Below are positions 1 to 8,794 of a stretch of 64,000 nucleotides of DNA, in pieces. Both the position numbers and the translations under genes were made by a program. This stretch comes from Grimontia kaedaensis (GTDB lineage Bacteria; Pseudomonadota; Gammaproteobacteria; Enterobacterales; Vibrionaceae). Each line of letters starts with the position of its first letter. Position 1 is the first letter of the stretch. The DNA lies in assembly GCF_023746615.1 (NCBI RefSeq), contig NZ_CP082275.1, positions 62,001 to 126,000 on the forward strand, in the 5' to 3' direction. The notes below the pieces were generated by a model, which worked only from the letters and a program-made list of their open reading frames with translations, did not search any database and was not told where the DNA came from.

Positions 1-9
1 CGGATAGCA

Positions 10-37
10 AAACACCGCCAGATGGCGGTGTTTTTTG
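10..37. terminator. Bidirectional hairpin terminator
   Basis: A perfect inverted repeat (aacaccgcc / ggcggtgtt with a 4-base loop) is followed by a T-run on the plus strand and has a shorter T-run on the other side. It can end the DMT transporter transcript and whatever lies to the left of the window. Confidence 0.7.
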
Positions 38-55
38 TTTATATGCACATTAACA

Positions 56-925
56 TTAAGCTGTGGCGTCGATTTTCTTTTTGACCCAAGTCTCATTGAG
101 CCAGAGTGACGCGAGAATCACCACCCCGCCAAACGCCAACGTCATCAGGTCAGCATCGCGGTTCCAAATCAGCACATTCACGATAATACCTGCTGGCACC
201 AAAACATTGTTCAACACGGCCAGCGCGCCTGCATTCACAAGGGTCGCGCCCTTGTTCCACAGGAAATAGCCCAGACCGGAAGCGATAGTGCCAAGGTAAA
301 TCAGAATGCCCCATTGTAGGTTGGTGGTGGGCAATTTGTCGGTACTGCCAAGCAGCAGGAACGCAGGCAGGGCAACACAGAGGGCGCCAAGGTAGAAAAG
401 ACCAAACACGGTACGCTGAGGCACTTCAATCTCGGCACGCTCCATCACCACCTTGTAGCCGACCTGACCGATGGCAAAACAGAGGTTCGCACCCTGAACA
501 ATTGTAAATCCCAGCATAAAATTTGGGTTTACGGAGGAAAACTTGATTACCACCGCACCTAATACCGCCAATGCCGCTGTCATCAAATACCAAGGCGAGA
601 AACGACGGTTCAGTAAGTCATAGGTGAGAGTGACATAAACCGGTGTGAAAACCGTAAACAGCAGGACTTCCGGTACAGAGAGGTAGAGGAAAGACTGGTA
701 GTAAAAGCAGTACATCAAGCCAAGCTGAATGCCACCAATGGACATCAGTTTCAACATCAGTGTTTTGGGTACACCTTTCAGACGCAAGAACGGTAGAAAG
801 ACAAGCGCAGCCAGTGCCACACGGGTGACAACCGAAAACCAAGCGTCAACCTGTCCGGCGAGATACACGCCAATCAAACTGAATGAAAAAGCCCATAGCA
901 GGGTGACAAACGATAAATACCCCAT
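56..925 (-). CDS. EamA/DMT-superfamily transporter
   Basis: A 289-residue, almost wholly hydrophobic protein with about ten membrane segments arranged as two EamA-type halves, the usual layout of drug/metabolite transporters of the inner membrane. The start is supported by an AGGGA ribosome site 7 bases upstream. Relatives are annotated as carboxylate/amino acid/amine exporters, but the substrate cannot be read from the sequence. It lies downstream of uspA on the same strand, separated by a uspA terminator hairpin, so it is probably its own unit ending at the hairpin at the window edge. Confidence 0.85.
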   Translation of the reverse strand: MGYLSFVTLLWAFSFSLIGVYLAGQVDAWFSVVTRVALAALVFLPFLRLKGVPKTLMLKLMSIGGIQLGLMYCFYYQSFLYLSVPEVLLFTVFTPVYVTLTYDLLNRRFSPWYLMTAALAVLGAVVIKFSSVNPNFMLGFTIVQGANLCFAIGQVGYKVVMERAEIEVPQRTVFGLFYLGALCVALPAFLLLGSTDKLPTTNLQWGILIYLGTIASGLGYFLWNKGATLVNAGALAVLNNVLVPAGIIVNVLIWNRDADLMTLAFGGVVILASLWLNETWVKKKIDATA

Positions 926-949
926 TTTCTTTCCCTAAAATCATTAAAA

Positions 950-980
950 TTGCCGCCAATTCTAATGAACTTGGCGGCAA
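950..980 (-). terminator. uspA terminator hairpin
   Basis: Ten-base perfect arms (ttgccgccaa / ttggcggcaa) with an 11-base loop. Read on the minus strand it is followed by TTTTAAT, just past the uspA stop codon. Confidence 0.65.
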
Positions 981-1018
981 TGTGTAGCGATCTTATGCTG
1001 GACGGAGGAGCGTCATGA

Positions 1019-1444
1019 TCAGCTTGGCAGTGGCACCATCAACATGTCGACCGGCGTTTTGTTGATGAGCTGTTTGGCTGATGAAATGAGGGTGCTCCAG
1101 AAGTCCTGATGGTGGCCGCATAGCACCAAATCAATCCCATAATGATTGATGGACTCCGTGATTTCATCGGCCAGATCGCCGCTTGCAACCAGTGTATGAG
1201 CGACGGGATACTCGGCGTGTCTCGCCAGCGCATTCAGTTGGGACTGCGCTTCATCGATAATGCGGTTGCGGGTCTCCACCAGATTCACATCGATAAGGCC
1301 GGTATAGAGCTGCGCGTAGTTCACATCAATGTGAATGAGTGAGAGTTTTGCTCCTAAGGGTGCAGCCAGTGCTGCGCCTTTTTGTACTAACACCTCACTG
1401 TCAGATGACAAATCCACTGCCACCAAAATGTGTTTATAGCCCAT
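1019..1444 (-). CDS. uspA: Universal stress protein A
   Basis: A 141-residue cytoplasmic protein that matches E. coli UspA closely: MGYKHILVAVDLS at the N-terminus, YTGLIDVNL near residue 50 and DLVLCGHHQDFWS near residue 110. UspA is a small dimeric stress protein induced on growth arrest. I chose the inner ATG because GGGGAG lies about 7 bases before it and because E. coli UspA begins at the same place; an ATG five codons upstream (1459) lacks that support. uspB lies divergently about 600 bases away, as in E. coli, where the two are also neighbours. Confidence 0.95.
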   Translation of the reverse strand: MGYKHILVAVDLSSDSEVLVQKGAALAAPLGAKLSLIHIDVNYAQLYTGLIDVNLVETRNRIIDEAQSQLNALARHAEYPVAHTLVASGDLADEITESINHYGIDLVLCGHHQDFWSTLISSAKQLINKTPVDMLMVPLPS

Positions 1445-2068
1445 AGCCTGACTCCCCATTAAGCCAATGATTACAGATGAAAATTACCACTGTCCCTATG
1501 CGAAGACTGTTGCTTGGATCCCACTGCCGAAGTGCATTTGAAGAGGTTAGTGCCATGGCAGATTTTTCCTCAATGAAAAGTACGCCTCTCACAGACAGAA
1601 TAGCTATCAGACTGATAAAAAAGAAAAACAATCGCTGTTTTGGGAGCGGCGCCCCAGCGCAAAGAATATTCAGATTGGGTTGGCGTTTTCAGCATCAAAT
1701 CTATACTTAAAGTAAACGCGGCACCGAAAAGAACAGCACCAAGGGTGACGCGTGATGGCAAAGTGCGGTTCTCTATCCTTGGCGACAGCACCTCGAACTA
1801 CAACTCATTACTGAGATTTTAAGCCATCTGATGCCAGACATACGTATAAACCTATTCGAGTCTGGTTTACGTTTTACGCTGTTGTTGTGCAATTTAACTC
1901 ATACCGCCGATGCATAGAGTAAACAAACGGAAAACGTATTAGGGGAAGACGGAAAGACCCTGTTCTTCATTAAGTTTTACCAACAGACGCAGTGTTTCTT
2001 CTGCTGCCTCTGTGATGGAAAACCCTTCCAAACGGGTTTGAGCCATCAGTAACACTGGGAGATGAACC
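1445..2068. other. Long uspA-uspB intergenic region
   Basis: About 600 bases between the divergent uspA and uspB starts. I see no recognisable gene family on either strand. The only protein-like stretch is a 35-codon minus-strand frame at 1939-2046 (see findings). The region must hold the promoters of both stress genes, but I cannot place -35/-10 boxes with confidence. Confidence 0.5.
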
Positions 2069-2407
2069 ATGAGCGGAGACGCCTTAATCATTGCGATTTT
2101 TTTCGTCACACTGGTTAACATCCTGCGCTATCTGAGCTCGCTGCGAACGCTGCTGGTCATGATGCGAGATGCCAACCCGTTGCTGTACCAACAAGTGGCA
2201 CGCGGCAATAATTTCTTTGCACCGCAAGGTGATATCAGCCGCCAAAAACGTCTGTATCACTACATTCGCAGTCAGGAATACATGCATCATCACGACGATG
2301 CTTTCATTGCCAAATGCAACAAAGTCCGCCACCTATTCATTCTGTCGACAACGCTGGTACTTTTACTGGTTATGTCCCTCTTTTTTGTGGCATTTGCAGG
2401 ACTTTGA
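2069..2407 (+). CDS. uspB: Universal stress protein B
   Basis: A 112-residue protein with a membrane segment at each end (about residues 3-20 and 88-110) and a charged, histidine-rich middle. It aligns with E. coli UspB through the RYLSSLRTLLVMMRDANPLL region and the HHDDAFI motif. UspB is an inner-membrane protein needed for stationary-phase ethanol tolerance in E. coli. GGGAGAT lies about 8 bases before the ATG. A strong terminator follows, so it is monocistronic. Confidence 0.93.
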   Translation: MSGDALIIAIFFVTLVNILRYLSSLRTLLVMMRDANPLLYQQVARGNNFFAPQGDISRQKRLYHYIRSQEYMHHHDDAFIAKCNKVRHLFILSTTLVLLLVMSLFFVAFAGL

Positions 2408-2440
2408 ATCGCGAAAAACCATCGCAAACTCAATTCTGGT

Positions 2441-2471
2441 AAAACGCTGGCAGATGCCAGCGTTTTTTTTG
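2441..2471 (+). terminator. uspB terminator
   Basis: Hairpin aaaacgctggc / gccagcgtttt followed by a run of eight T, 34 bases after the uspB stop. Confidence 0.85.
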
Positions 2472-2501
2472 TTAACCTTCTGAGTCAGAACATATCAATA
2501 A

Positions 2502-3641
2502 ATGTCGGAGCAGGGTTTGGACAGATTTCTTGCGTGGTGGCAGCAAAGTGCTGAGGGCTTAACTTTTGACTGGTTGGAACATATCGGCCTGATGCTTGGT
2601 GCAGCGGCAATCGCTTGGCTAGTATGGCGATTGGTGTTCAGTAAGCTGTTGGAAATCTCTAAGAAAACCCGTACCCAGTGGGACGAAATTGTATTAAAGG
2701 CCGTCAGCACGCCAGTGAGCGTGTTTATATGGCTATGGCCGACAACCTTTGCGATGGGCAGTTTGATAGATGTGGGTGCCAAAGTCGGTACGGATTGGCT
2801 GATCATATCGCGCCGCGTGCTGCTGATTGTGTTGATGCTCTGGGTCATGCTGCGTTTGGTGAATGCCATCGAAGCCCATCTTTCCCAGTCCGATAAACAT
2901 GACCAGACTACGGTATCTGCTATTGGTCATGTGATACGTCTGCTGCTTGCCTTTATTGGTGTGCTGACCTTGCTGCAGGAGTTTGGGATTAGCCTTACCG
3001 GCCTTCTCACCTTTGGTGGTGTCGGTGGCCTGATTGTTGGTTTAGCGGCGAAAGATTTGCTGTCGAACTTCTTTGGTGGCTTGATGATTTATTTCGACCG
3101 TCCTTTCAGTGTTGGGGACTGGATTAACTCACCGGATAGAAACATTGAAGGTACGGTTGAGCGTATCGGTATGCGAATGACCATGATCCGCACGTTTGAA
3201 AGCCGCCCTCTATACGTGCCGAATTCGGTGTTTAGTAATATCGTGGTTCAGAATCCTTCGCGGATGCGTAACCGCCGCATCAACGAAACCATTGGTATCC
3301 GCTACAAAGATGCGGACAAGATGGGAGTCATCGTCGCCGATGTGAAAAAGATGCTGGAGACCCATCCGGACATCGAGCAGAACGCCACCCTGATGGTGAA
3401 TTTTGATGCGTTTGCGGGTTCATCATTGAACTTCTTTATCTATACCTTCACTAAAACCATCAACTGGGCGCGCTACCACGAAGTGAAGCAGGACGTGATG
3501 TTGAAAATTGTCGAGATTGTTCATGCACATGGTGCCGACTTTGCCTTCCCGACCCGTACTATCGCGTTTGACCGCGATGATGGGATGGAAGCGCAGATCC
3601 CGCTCAATCATGAATTGGCGCCAGCACCGGACAAAAACTAG
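2502..3641 (+). CDS. MscS-family mechanosensitive channel
   Basis: A 379-residue inner-membrane channel of the small-conductance mechanosensitive family, which opens under membrane tension to release solutes. About five membrane segments fill residues 20-190. The last carries the glycine/alanine-rich pore helix (LLTFGGVGGLIVGLAAKDLL), followed by the cytoplasmic MscS beta domain (FDRPFSVGDWI, RMTMIRTFESRPLYVPNS) and the alpha/beta cage. It is longer than E. coli MscS (286) and closer in size to YnaI/YbdG-type channels. The ribosome site is weak. It is followed by yhiN in the same direction. Confidence 0.9.
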   Translation: MSEQGLDRFLAWWQQSAEGLTFDWLEHIGLMLGAAAIAWLVWRLVFSKLLEISKKTRTQWDEIVLKAVSTPVSVFIWLWPTTFAMGSLIDVGAKVGTDWLIISRRVLLIVLMLWVMLRLVNAIEAHLSQSDKHDQTTVSAIGHVIRLLLAFIGVLTLLQEFGISLTGLLTFGGVGGLIVGLAAKDLLSNFFGGLMIYFDRPFSVGDWINSPDRNIEGTVERIGMRMTMIRTFESRPLYVPNSVFSNIVVQNPSRMRNRRINETIGIRYKDADKMGVIVADVKKMLETHPDIEQNATLMVNFDAFAGSSLNFFIYTFTKTINWARYHEVKQDVMLKIVEIVHAHGADFAFPTRTIAFDRDDGMEAQIPLNHELAPAPDKN

Positions 3642-3703
3642 ACTGGCTCCAAGGTGCTCGGGCGGCTACAATGCCGCCCGATTTCGTGTAATGGGCAATA
3701 AAG

Positions 3704-4888
3704 ATGAAGCAGTATGATGTAGTGGTCATTGGCGCAGGCGCAGCAGGCCTGATGTGTGTCGCGCAGGCAGGTAAGCGTGGTCGCAACGTGCTGGTGGTTG
3801 ATAATGGCAAAAAACCGGGTCGGAAAATTCTGATCTCCGGCGGTGGCCGCTGCAACTTTACCAACTATGACGTTACAGCTGCTAACTTCGTTTGCCGCAA
3901 CAAACACTTTCCGAAATCTGCCCTGGCGCAATACAGCCAGTGGGACTTCTTCTCCATGGTTAATGAATACGGTATTGCGTGGGAAGAGCGCGAGCATGGC
4001 CAGCTGTTCTGTATCGACTCTGCCAAAGACATTGTTGAAATGCTGCTGAAAGAGTGCGACCTGCCGACCGTTGAACAACGTTACCGCTGCGATGTGCATG
4101 ATATCGAAAAGACCGAAGACGGCTTCACACTGAAGCTGGATACGGACACCGTAAGCTGTCAGTCAATGGTGGTGGCAACCGGTGGTCTTTCCATGCCGAA
4201 GCTCGGTGCGACCCCGTTCGGTTATCAAATCGCTGAACAGTTTGGGCTGGCACGCATACCAACGACTGCTGGTCTGGTGCCGTTTACTCTGCATGATAAA
4301 GACAAAGCGGCGTTTGCGGATTTGTCTGGTATCGCGATTCCAGTGACTATTACCACCGAAAGCGGCGCGCTGTTTAAAGAGAACCTTCTGTTTACCCACC
4401 GTGGTTTGTCTGGTCCTGTGGTCCTTCAGGTGAGCTCTTACTGGACGCCAGGCGAGGAAGTGGAGGTCAACCTGCTGCCGGATTTAGACGTGGTGGAAAC
4501 CATCAACGCCATGCGTGACAAGCATCCCGCACAGAGCCTGAAAAACAGCCTGGCGCGTCTACTGCCAAAGCGTCTGGTGGAAGCCATGATCGAACGTGGC
4601 GACATTCAGGATAAGCCTCTTAAGCAGCTAAACCCGAAAGACATTGCCGCGCTTGGTGATTATCTACACCAGTGGCACATCGCACCAAATGGTACCGAAG
4701 GCTACCGCACAGCAGAAGTCACGCTGGGCGGTGTGGACACCGATGAGCTTTCATCAAAAACCATGGAAACCAAGAAGGTGCCTGGCCTGTATTTTGTTGG
4801 CGAAGTGATGGACGTTTCCGGTTGGCTCGGTGGTTACAACTTCCAATGGGCCTGGAGCTCAGGCTGGGTAGCAGGGCAACATGTTTAA
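3704..4888 (+). CDS. yhiN: YhiN/HI0933-family FAD-dependent oxidoreductase
   Basis: A 394-residue flavoprotein. The N-terminus has a Rossmann dinucleotide motif (GAGAAG, residues 10-15), followed by the family signature GRKILISGGGRCNFTN near residue 40; the C-terminus has the second FAD-contact motif (FVGEVMDVSGWLGGYNFQ). The family is widespread but its substrate is not established. E. coli has yhiN two genes from uspB, so the neighbourhood is conserved. Its stop codon overlaps that of the convergent serine hydrolase gene by 4 bases, leaving no room for a terminator between them. Confidence 0.92.
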   Translation: MKQYDVVVIGAGAAGLMCVAQAGKRGRNVLVVDNGKKPGRKILISGGGRCNFTNYDVTAANFVCRNKHFPKSALAQYSQWDFFSMVNEYGIAWEEREHGQLFCIDSAKDIVEMLLKECDLPTVEQRYRCDVHDIEKTEDGFTLKLDTDTVSCQSMVVATGGLSMPKLGATPFGYQIAEQFGLARIPTTAGLVPFTLHDKDKAAFADLSGIAIPVTITTESGALFKENLLFTHRGLSGPVVLQVSSYWTPGEEVEVNLLPDLDVVETINAMRDKHPAQSLKNSLARLLPKRLVEAMIERGDIQDKPLKQLNPKDIAALGDYLHQWHIAPNGTEGYRTAEVTLGGVDTDELSSKTMETKKVPGLYFVGEVMDVSGWLGGYNFQWAWSSGWVAGQHV

Positions 4889-6144
4889 GCTCTGATAAGC
4901 CTGATGCCAAGGTATTCTCTGATGCTTAGATGTATTGCCCCATCTTTCTGGTAACGCTTAAACCGAATGGGCAAATAGCCGTCGATAAATCCTACTGCTT
5001 CATAAAAGTTGAGCTGACTCTGTAAGCCATCACCGTATTTAACATCAAATACACCGTCGTTTTTGGTCAGCGTGATGGTGGAGAAACGAGCAAGGCTTTT
5101 CTCTGGAAGATACTTGAGTAGCTCTTTTCTATCTTCTGCCGGTAAATGGTATTCACCTGTTTCTAGTTGCAGGCTAAATGTTGTCTTATCGTATTTGAGT
5201 TGGGTAGACAGAGGCTCCCTAGATAACAGGCAAGTGGCAAGCTTGTCGACTTGCCCTGTGCCGTATCTAGAGATAACAGCAGCGGCTTGAGTGAAATCTG
5301 ATGTGAAGGTCAGGGATGCCTCTATGCCAGGCACGTAGCCACCGATACAGTATGCTCCCTTTTCCTCGTCGTTATCAACGTGAGCGCTGAGCGAGCTTGA
5401 TTTCAGTAGGTGGGTTAGCATCGGTAGCGGAAAGAAAACGTCTTTTCGCAACGCCTTAACAAAGCTTAATAGGTCCGACGCCGAGCAGCATATAGCCCCA
5501 GCGCTGAAAGCGATGTTGAGTACAAGCTCCGTTTGTTCGACATATCCTCCTTCGCCATATTCATGACCACAGGCCTCGGTCGTAAAGCGGGCGGTTTTCA
5601 TCTCCGCCGGGTCGAAAATAAAGGTTTGAGTAAAGGCTTCCCAAGGCATTTCAGCGACGCGCTCGATAAGTAACCCGAGAAGAAAATAACAAGAGTTTGA
5701 GTACACAGGGTCTTCGAGCACTTCCACTCCGGTTTTCTGTTGAATATGGGTTTCAATATCCTTCTTCGTTAGCACTGATAGGTTTTTGCCTGCGTCATAG
5801 CTCTCTTTGACATAGTCCCCGAATGAAACCCGGTGAGATAAGACATGTAATATCGTCGCTTCTGGGGGGATCGGGTAGCGGTCATCTTGGTCAAAATAGG
5901 CGCAGACAGGATTGGTTAACACCAGCTTTTTTTGATGAGACAGAATCAATATACCGACAAGGGTAAAGAGCTTGGTGATCGAACCTATAGGTAAGGCAGT
6001 GGGCGAGGAGGTCGCTTTCAGCGACAGTATTAATGTGTCTGCTGAAAAAGTCGCAGCATCGCCTAAAAACGTACTTTGATGTTGAAAAAGCGCTGCAAAC
6101 GCGGTGGTGGTCGCCTGTAGATGCTGCTGACGATCGGATGTCAT
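4885..6144 (-). CDS. Beta-lactamase-fold serine hydrolase
   Basis: A 419-residue protein of the class C beta-lactamase / penicillin-binding-protein-like hydrolase group. The nucleophile motif SxxK is at residues 55-58 (SITK) and the YxN motif at 148-150 (YSN). I do not see a KTG triad; the corresponding stretch reads CIGGYVPG. No signal peptide is visible, so it may be cytoplasmic, which argues for an esterase or peptidase rather than a true beta-lactamase. AAGG lies 7 bases before the ATG. The substrate is unknown. Confidence 0.8.
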   Translation of the reverse strand: MTSDRQQHLQATTTAFAALFQHQSTFLGDAATFSADTLILSLKATSSPTALPIGSITKLFTLVGILILSHQKKLVLTNPVCAYFDQDDRYPIPPEATILHVLSHRVSFGDYVKESYDAGKNLSVLTKKDIETHIQQKTGVEVLEDPVYSNSCYFLLGLLIERVAEMPWEAFTQTFIFDPAEMKTARFTTEACGHEYGEGGYVEQTELVLNIAFSAGAICCSASDLLSFVKALRKDVFFPLPMLTHLLKSSSLSAHVDNDEEKGAYCIGGYVPGIEASLTFTSDFTQAAAVISRYGTGQVDKLATCLLSREPLSTQLKYDKTTFSLQLETGEYHLPAEDRKELLKYLPEKSLARFSTITLTKNDGVFDVKYGDGLQSQLNFYEAVGFIDGYLPIRFKRYQKDGAIHLSIREYLGIRLIRA

Positions 6145-6365
6145 TTTTTAGCCTTTTCATCGCGAAATACAGGTCAAACACGGTATTGCAATAGCTGGCT
6201 TGCACAACACTGGTGAGACTCTCGTTAGAAGCATATCACGTTGTCTGTAACCTAAACGGGCGCTAAGAAACTTGGGCTGTCTCTCGCACCTGCAGTTAGT
6301 TCATTACTCTTTCTTTGCGGAAAGGCTTTATCCTCGCCACTTTAAACACGAAAAGGATCACGACG

Positions 6366-7247
6366 ATGCAGTCAGATAGCGGTGATAAATCGATAATTGC
6401 TGGCTTTTGGCGTACGAATGCTTGGGGACTTTCCGACCAAGCGTTGAACCGCTTTATCTGCGAGCTCATTGATATTGGTGTGACCGATTTTGATCATGCC
6501 TATGTTTATCGCAGTGAAGAAAGCTTTGGTGAAGCATTGGCGCTTTCACCGACATTACGAAGCCGGGCTAACATCATTACCAAGTGTGGCATTCGAGGTG
6601 TAGGCAAAGGCGCTCTTGATGCTCGCAGCGTCAGCCATTACGACTCTTCCAAAGAAACTATCCTGTCGTCGGTCGATCATTCATTGAAAGCGCTTAAAAC
6701 GGATTATGTCGACACCTTGCTGTTGCACCGTCCAGACTACCTGATGGATGTAGAGGAAGTGAATGACGCATTAAATACACTAAAGCAGCAGGGTAAAGTC
6801 CGCCGTTTCGGTGTGTCCAACTTTAGTGTGTCCCAGTTCTCGCTATTGCAAGATGCGCTGGATGTGACGTTATGCACCAATCAGTTTGAGTTTTCTCCCT
6901 TTCAGACAGAAGCTCTGGACAACGGGCTTTTCGATCAATGCTACCAAAACCGCATCCGTCCAATGATCTGGTCTTGTTTGGGAGGTGGTAGATTGTTTGA
7001 CCCACAGGATGAGGTCACTCAGCGATTATCAGAGAGCTTGGGTGAGGTGATGGAAGAGGTTGGTGTCTCCTCATTGGCTGAGCTTATCTATGCTTGGGTA
7101 TTGGCGATACCTAGCCAGCCAAGAATCATTACCGGCTCGGGAAAAATAGATAACATTCGCCCTTTGGTCGAAGCCAGTAAAGTCTCTTTGAGCAGGGAGC
7201 AGTGGTACCAGATATGGGCTGCAGCAGTCGGGCACGGAGTAAAATAA
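6366..7247 (+). CDS. Aldo/keto reductase, YdhF-like
   Basis: A 293-residue NADPH-type oxidoreductase of the aldo/keto reductase superfamily. The catalytic tetrad is visible as Asp43, Tyr48, Lys73 and His121. It follows E. coli YdhF along its length (FGVSNF, RPMIWSCLGGGRLF, QPRIITGSGKI). The start is set at the ATG with AGGA 8 bases upstream; a TTG-initiated frame reaching 6315 is unlikely. It stands alone, divergent from the serine hydrolase, and ends at a strong terminator. The physiological substrate is unknown. Confidence 0.88.
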   Translation: MQSDSGDKSIIAGFWRTNAWGLSDQALNRFICELIDIGVTDFDHAYVYRSEESFGEALALSPTLRSRANIITKCGIRGVGKGALDARSVSHYDSSKETILSSVDHSLKALKTDYVDTLLLHRPDYLMDVEEVNDALNTLKQQGKVRRFGVSNFSVSQFSLLQDALDVTLCTNQFEFSPFQTEALDNGLFDQCYQNRIRPMIWSCLGGGRLFDPQDEVTQRLSESLGEVMEEVGVSSLAELIYAWVLAIPSQPRIITGSGKIDNIRPLVEASKVSLSREQWYQIWAAAVGHGVK

Positions 7248-7248
7248 T

Positions 7249-7276
7249 GGAAGGCGCCAATGGCGCCTTCTTTGTG
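7249..7276. terminator. Bidirectional terminator
   Basis: Hairpin gaaggcgcc / ggcgccttc with a short T-rich tail, between the convergent aldo/keto reductase and aldehyde dehydrogenase genes. Confidence 0.7.
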
Positions 7277-7281
7277 TCTGT

Positions 7282-8724
7282 CTAACGCAAAAACAGCTTA
7301 AACATCACTTTCTGCCACCATTTGCCATACGGCGGTGCCATCAGTTTTCCGGGGTTGAGCTTGCCACGCTGGAACACGGTTTTAGCATGGCTGAAGGTGC
7401 GGAAGCCTTCAATGCCGTGATAGTGCCCCATACCGGATGCGCCAATACCGCCGAACGGTGTGTCATCCACCGCGACCTGCATAATGGTGTCATTCACGGC
7501 GATAGAGCCGGAATGGGTATGCCTAATGGTGTGTTGGATGAAGTTCTGATCGAGCGTCATCAGATACAGTGCTAATGGGCGGGGTTGGTGACGAAGTGCA
7601 TTAAGCACATCATGCACATCTTGATAGGTAATGATTGGTAGTAGTGGTCCGAAAATTTCCTGCTGCATGATGGCGCTGTCTTTCGGCGGATTGATCACCA
7701 GATGAAGCGCCATTTTCCGCGTTTCAGGCAAGATAGCCGGGTCGGCCAGTGGAATGGTGGTGATGCCACGCTTGTCGGTGTCATCCATCAAGCTTGTCAG
7801 GCGCGAGAACTGACGCTCAGTCACGATGGCGGTGCGGTCATCACTCTGAATGCCTTTTGGATACGCTTCGTTCCATTTTACGCGCAGTGCTTCGACAAAC
7901 TCTTCCAGATTGTCTTCGTGCACAAACACGTGATCCGGCGCGACGCAGATTTGCCCGGCGTTGAGGTTCTTACCAAACAGCATGCGTTCTGCTGCGAGCA
8001 TAGGGTCAATGTCCGGCCCGACAATCACCGGTGATTTGCCGCCAAGCTCTAACGTTACAGGCGTCAGGTTTTCAGATGCCGCTCTCATCACTTTTTTGCC
8101 GACTTCGGTCGAGCCAGTGAACATCAGGTGATCAAACGGAAGCCGGGTGAAGGCTTCTGCCACTGATACATCGCCTTCAACGACACTGACTTTATCGTCA
8201 TCAAACACTTCGTTCAGCATGGCTTTAACGGCTTGTGCGGTCAGAGGCGTGAACTCACTCATCTTGAGCATCACGCGGTTTCCGGCGGCAATTGCTGTCA
8301 TCAAAGGAATGAGGCTCAAAGTAATGGGGAAGTTCCAGGGAACGATAATGCCGACCACACCAAGCGGTTGATAGTGCACTTCAACTTTGGCAGGCGTCAG
8401 GAGCAATCCCGCAGAGCGGCGCGATGGCTTCATCCAGCGTTTCAGTTTGCGCTTGGTGTAATGCAACATTTGGAAGCACGGAAGGATGTCTGCCATCAGT
8501 GAATCAGTGCGGCTACGATGCCCGTAATCCTGAGACAGGGCATCGACGATGGTGTCGGAGTGCGTTTTCAATGCCTTTTGAAGATGCTTCAAATCCCGAA
8601 TGCGCTCGGCGTAAGCGGGATCGGGATCTTGGGTGGTCTTGGCGACCAGTTTGGCAAATTGCGATTCCAGTTCGCTGATCTGCTGCTCAGCAGGGATACC
8701 AGTTGTCATCGAAACCACAGTCAT
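7282..8724 (-). CDS. Aldehyde dehydrogenase, coniferyl-aldehyde type
   Basis: A 480-residue NAD(P)-dependent aldehyde dehydrogenase. The catalytic cysteine is Cys260 in NAGQICVAPDH and the general base Glu226 in LELGGKSP; the cofactor region FTGSTEVGK precedes it. Overall form resembles the group annotated as coniferyl aldehyde dehydrogenase (CalB), but no lignin or phenolic catabolic genes are nearby, so the real substrate may be a general aldehyde. AAGGA lies 7 bases before the ATG. Confidence 0.88.
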   Translation of the reverse strand: MTVVSMTTGIPAEQQISELESQFAKLVAKTTQDPDPAYAERIRDLKHLQKALKTHSDTIVDALSQDYGHRSRTDSLMADILPCFQMLHYTKRKLKRWMKPSRRSAGLLLTPAKVEVHYQPLGVVGIIVPWNFPITLSLIPLMTAIAAGNRVMLKMSEFTPLTAQAVKAMLNEVFDDDKVSVVEGDVSVAEAFTRLPFDHLMFTGSTEVGKKVMRAASENLTPVTLELGGKSPVIVGPDIDPMLAAERMLFGKNLNAGQICVAPDHVFVHEDNLEEFVEALRVKWNEAYPKGIQSDDRTAIVTERQFSRLTSLMDDTDKRGITTIPLADPAILPETRKMALHLVINPPKDSAIMQQEIFGPLLPIITYQDVHDVLNALRHQPRPLALYLMTLDQNFIQHTIRHTHSGSIAVNDTIMQVAVDDTPFGGIGASGMGHYHGIEGFRTFSHAKTVFQRGKLNPGKLMAPPYGKWWQKVMFKLFLR

Positions 8725-8794
8725 CAGAGCATCCTTAATATCAAATTACTTACTTAACATTAAGGTCTGACCAGATTCTGCGCAAGTTTCTCCA

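Noticed and set aside
3659..3680. Hairpin cgggcgg / ccgcccg between the MscS-type gene and yhiN
   Set aside because: The stem is good but the tail is only ATTTCG, so I could not call it a terminator.
6145..6365. Possible small gene in the gap between the serine hydrolase and aldo/keto reductase
   Set aside because: Divergent promoter gap; no frame with a ribosome site or recognisable motif was seen.
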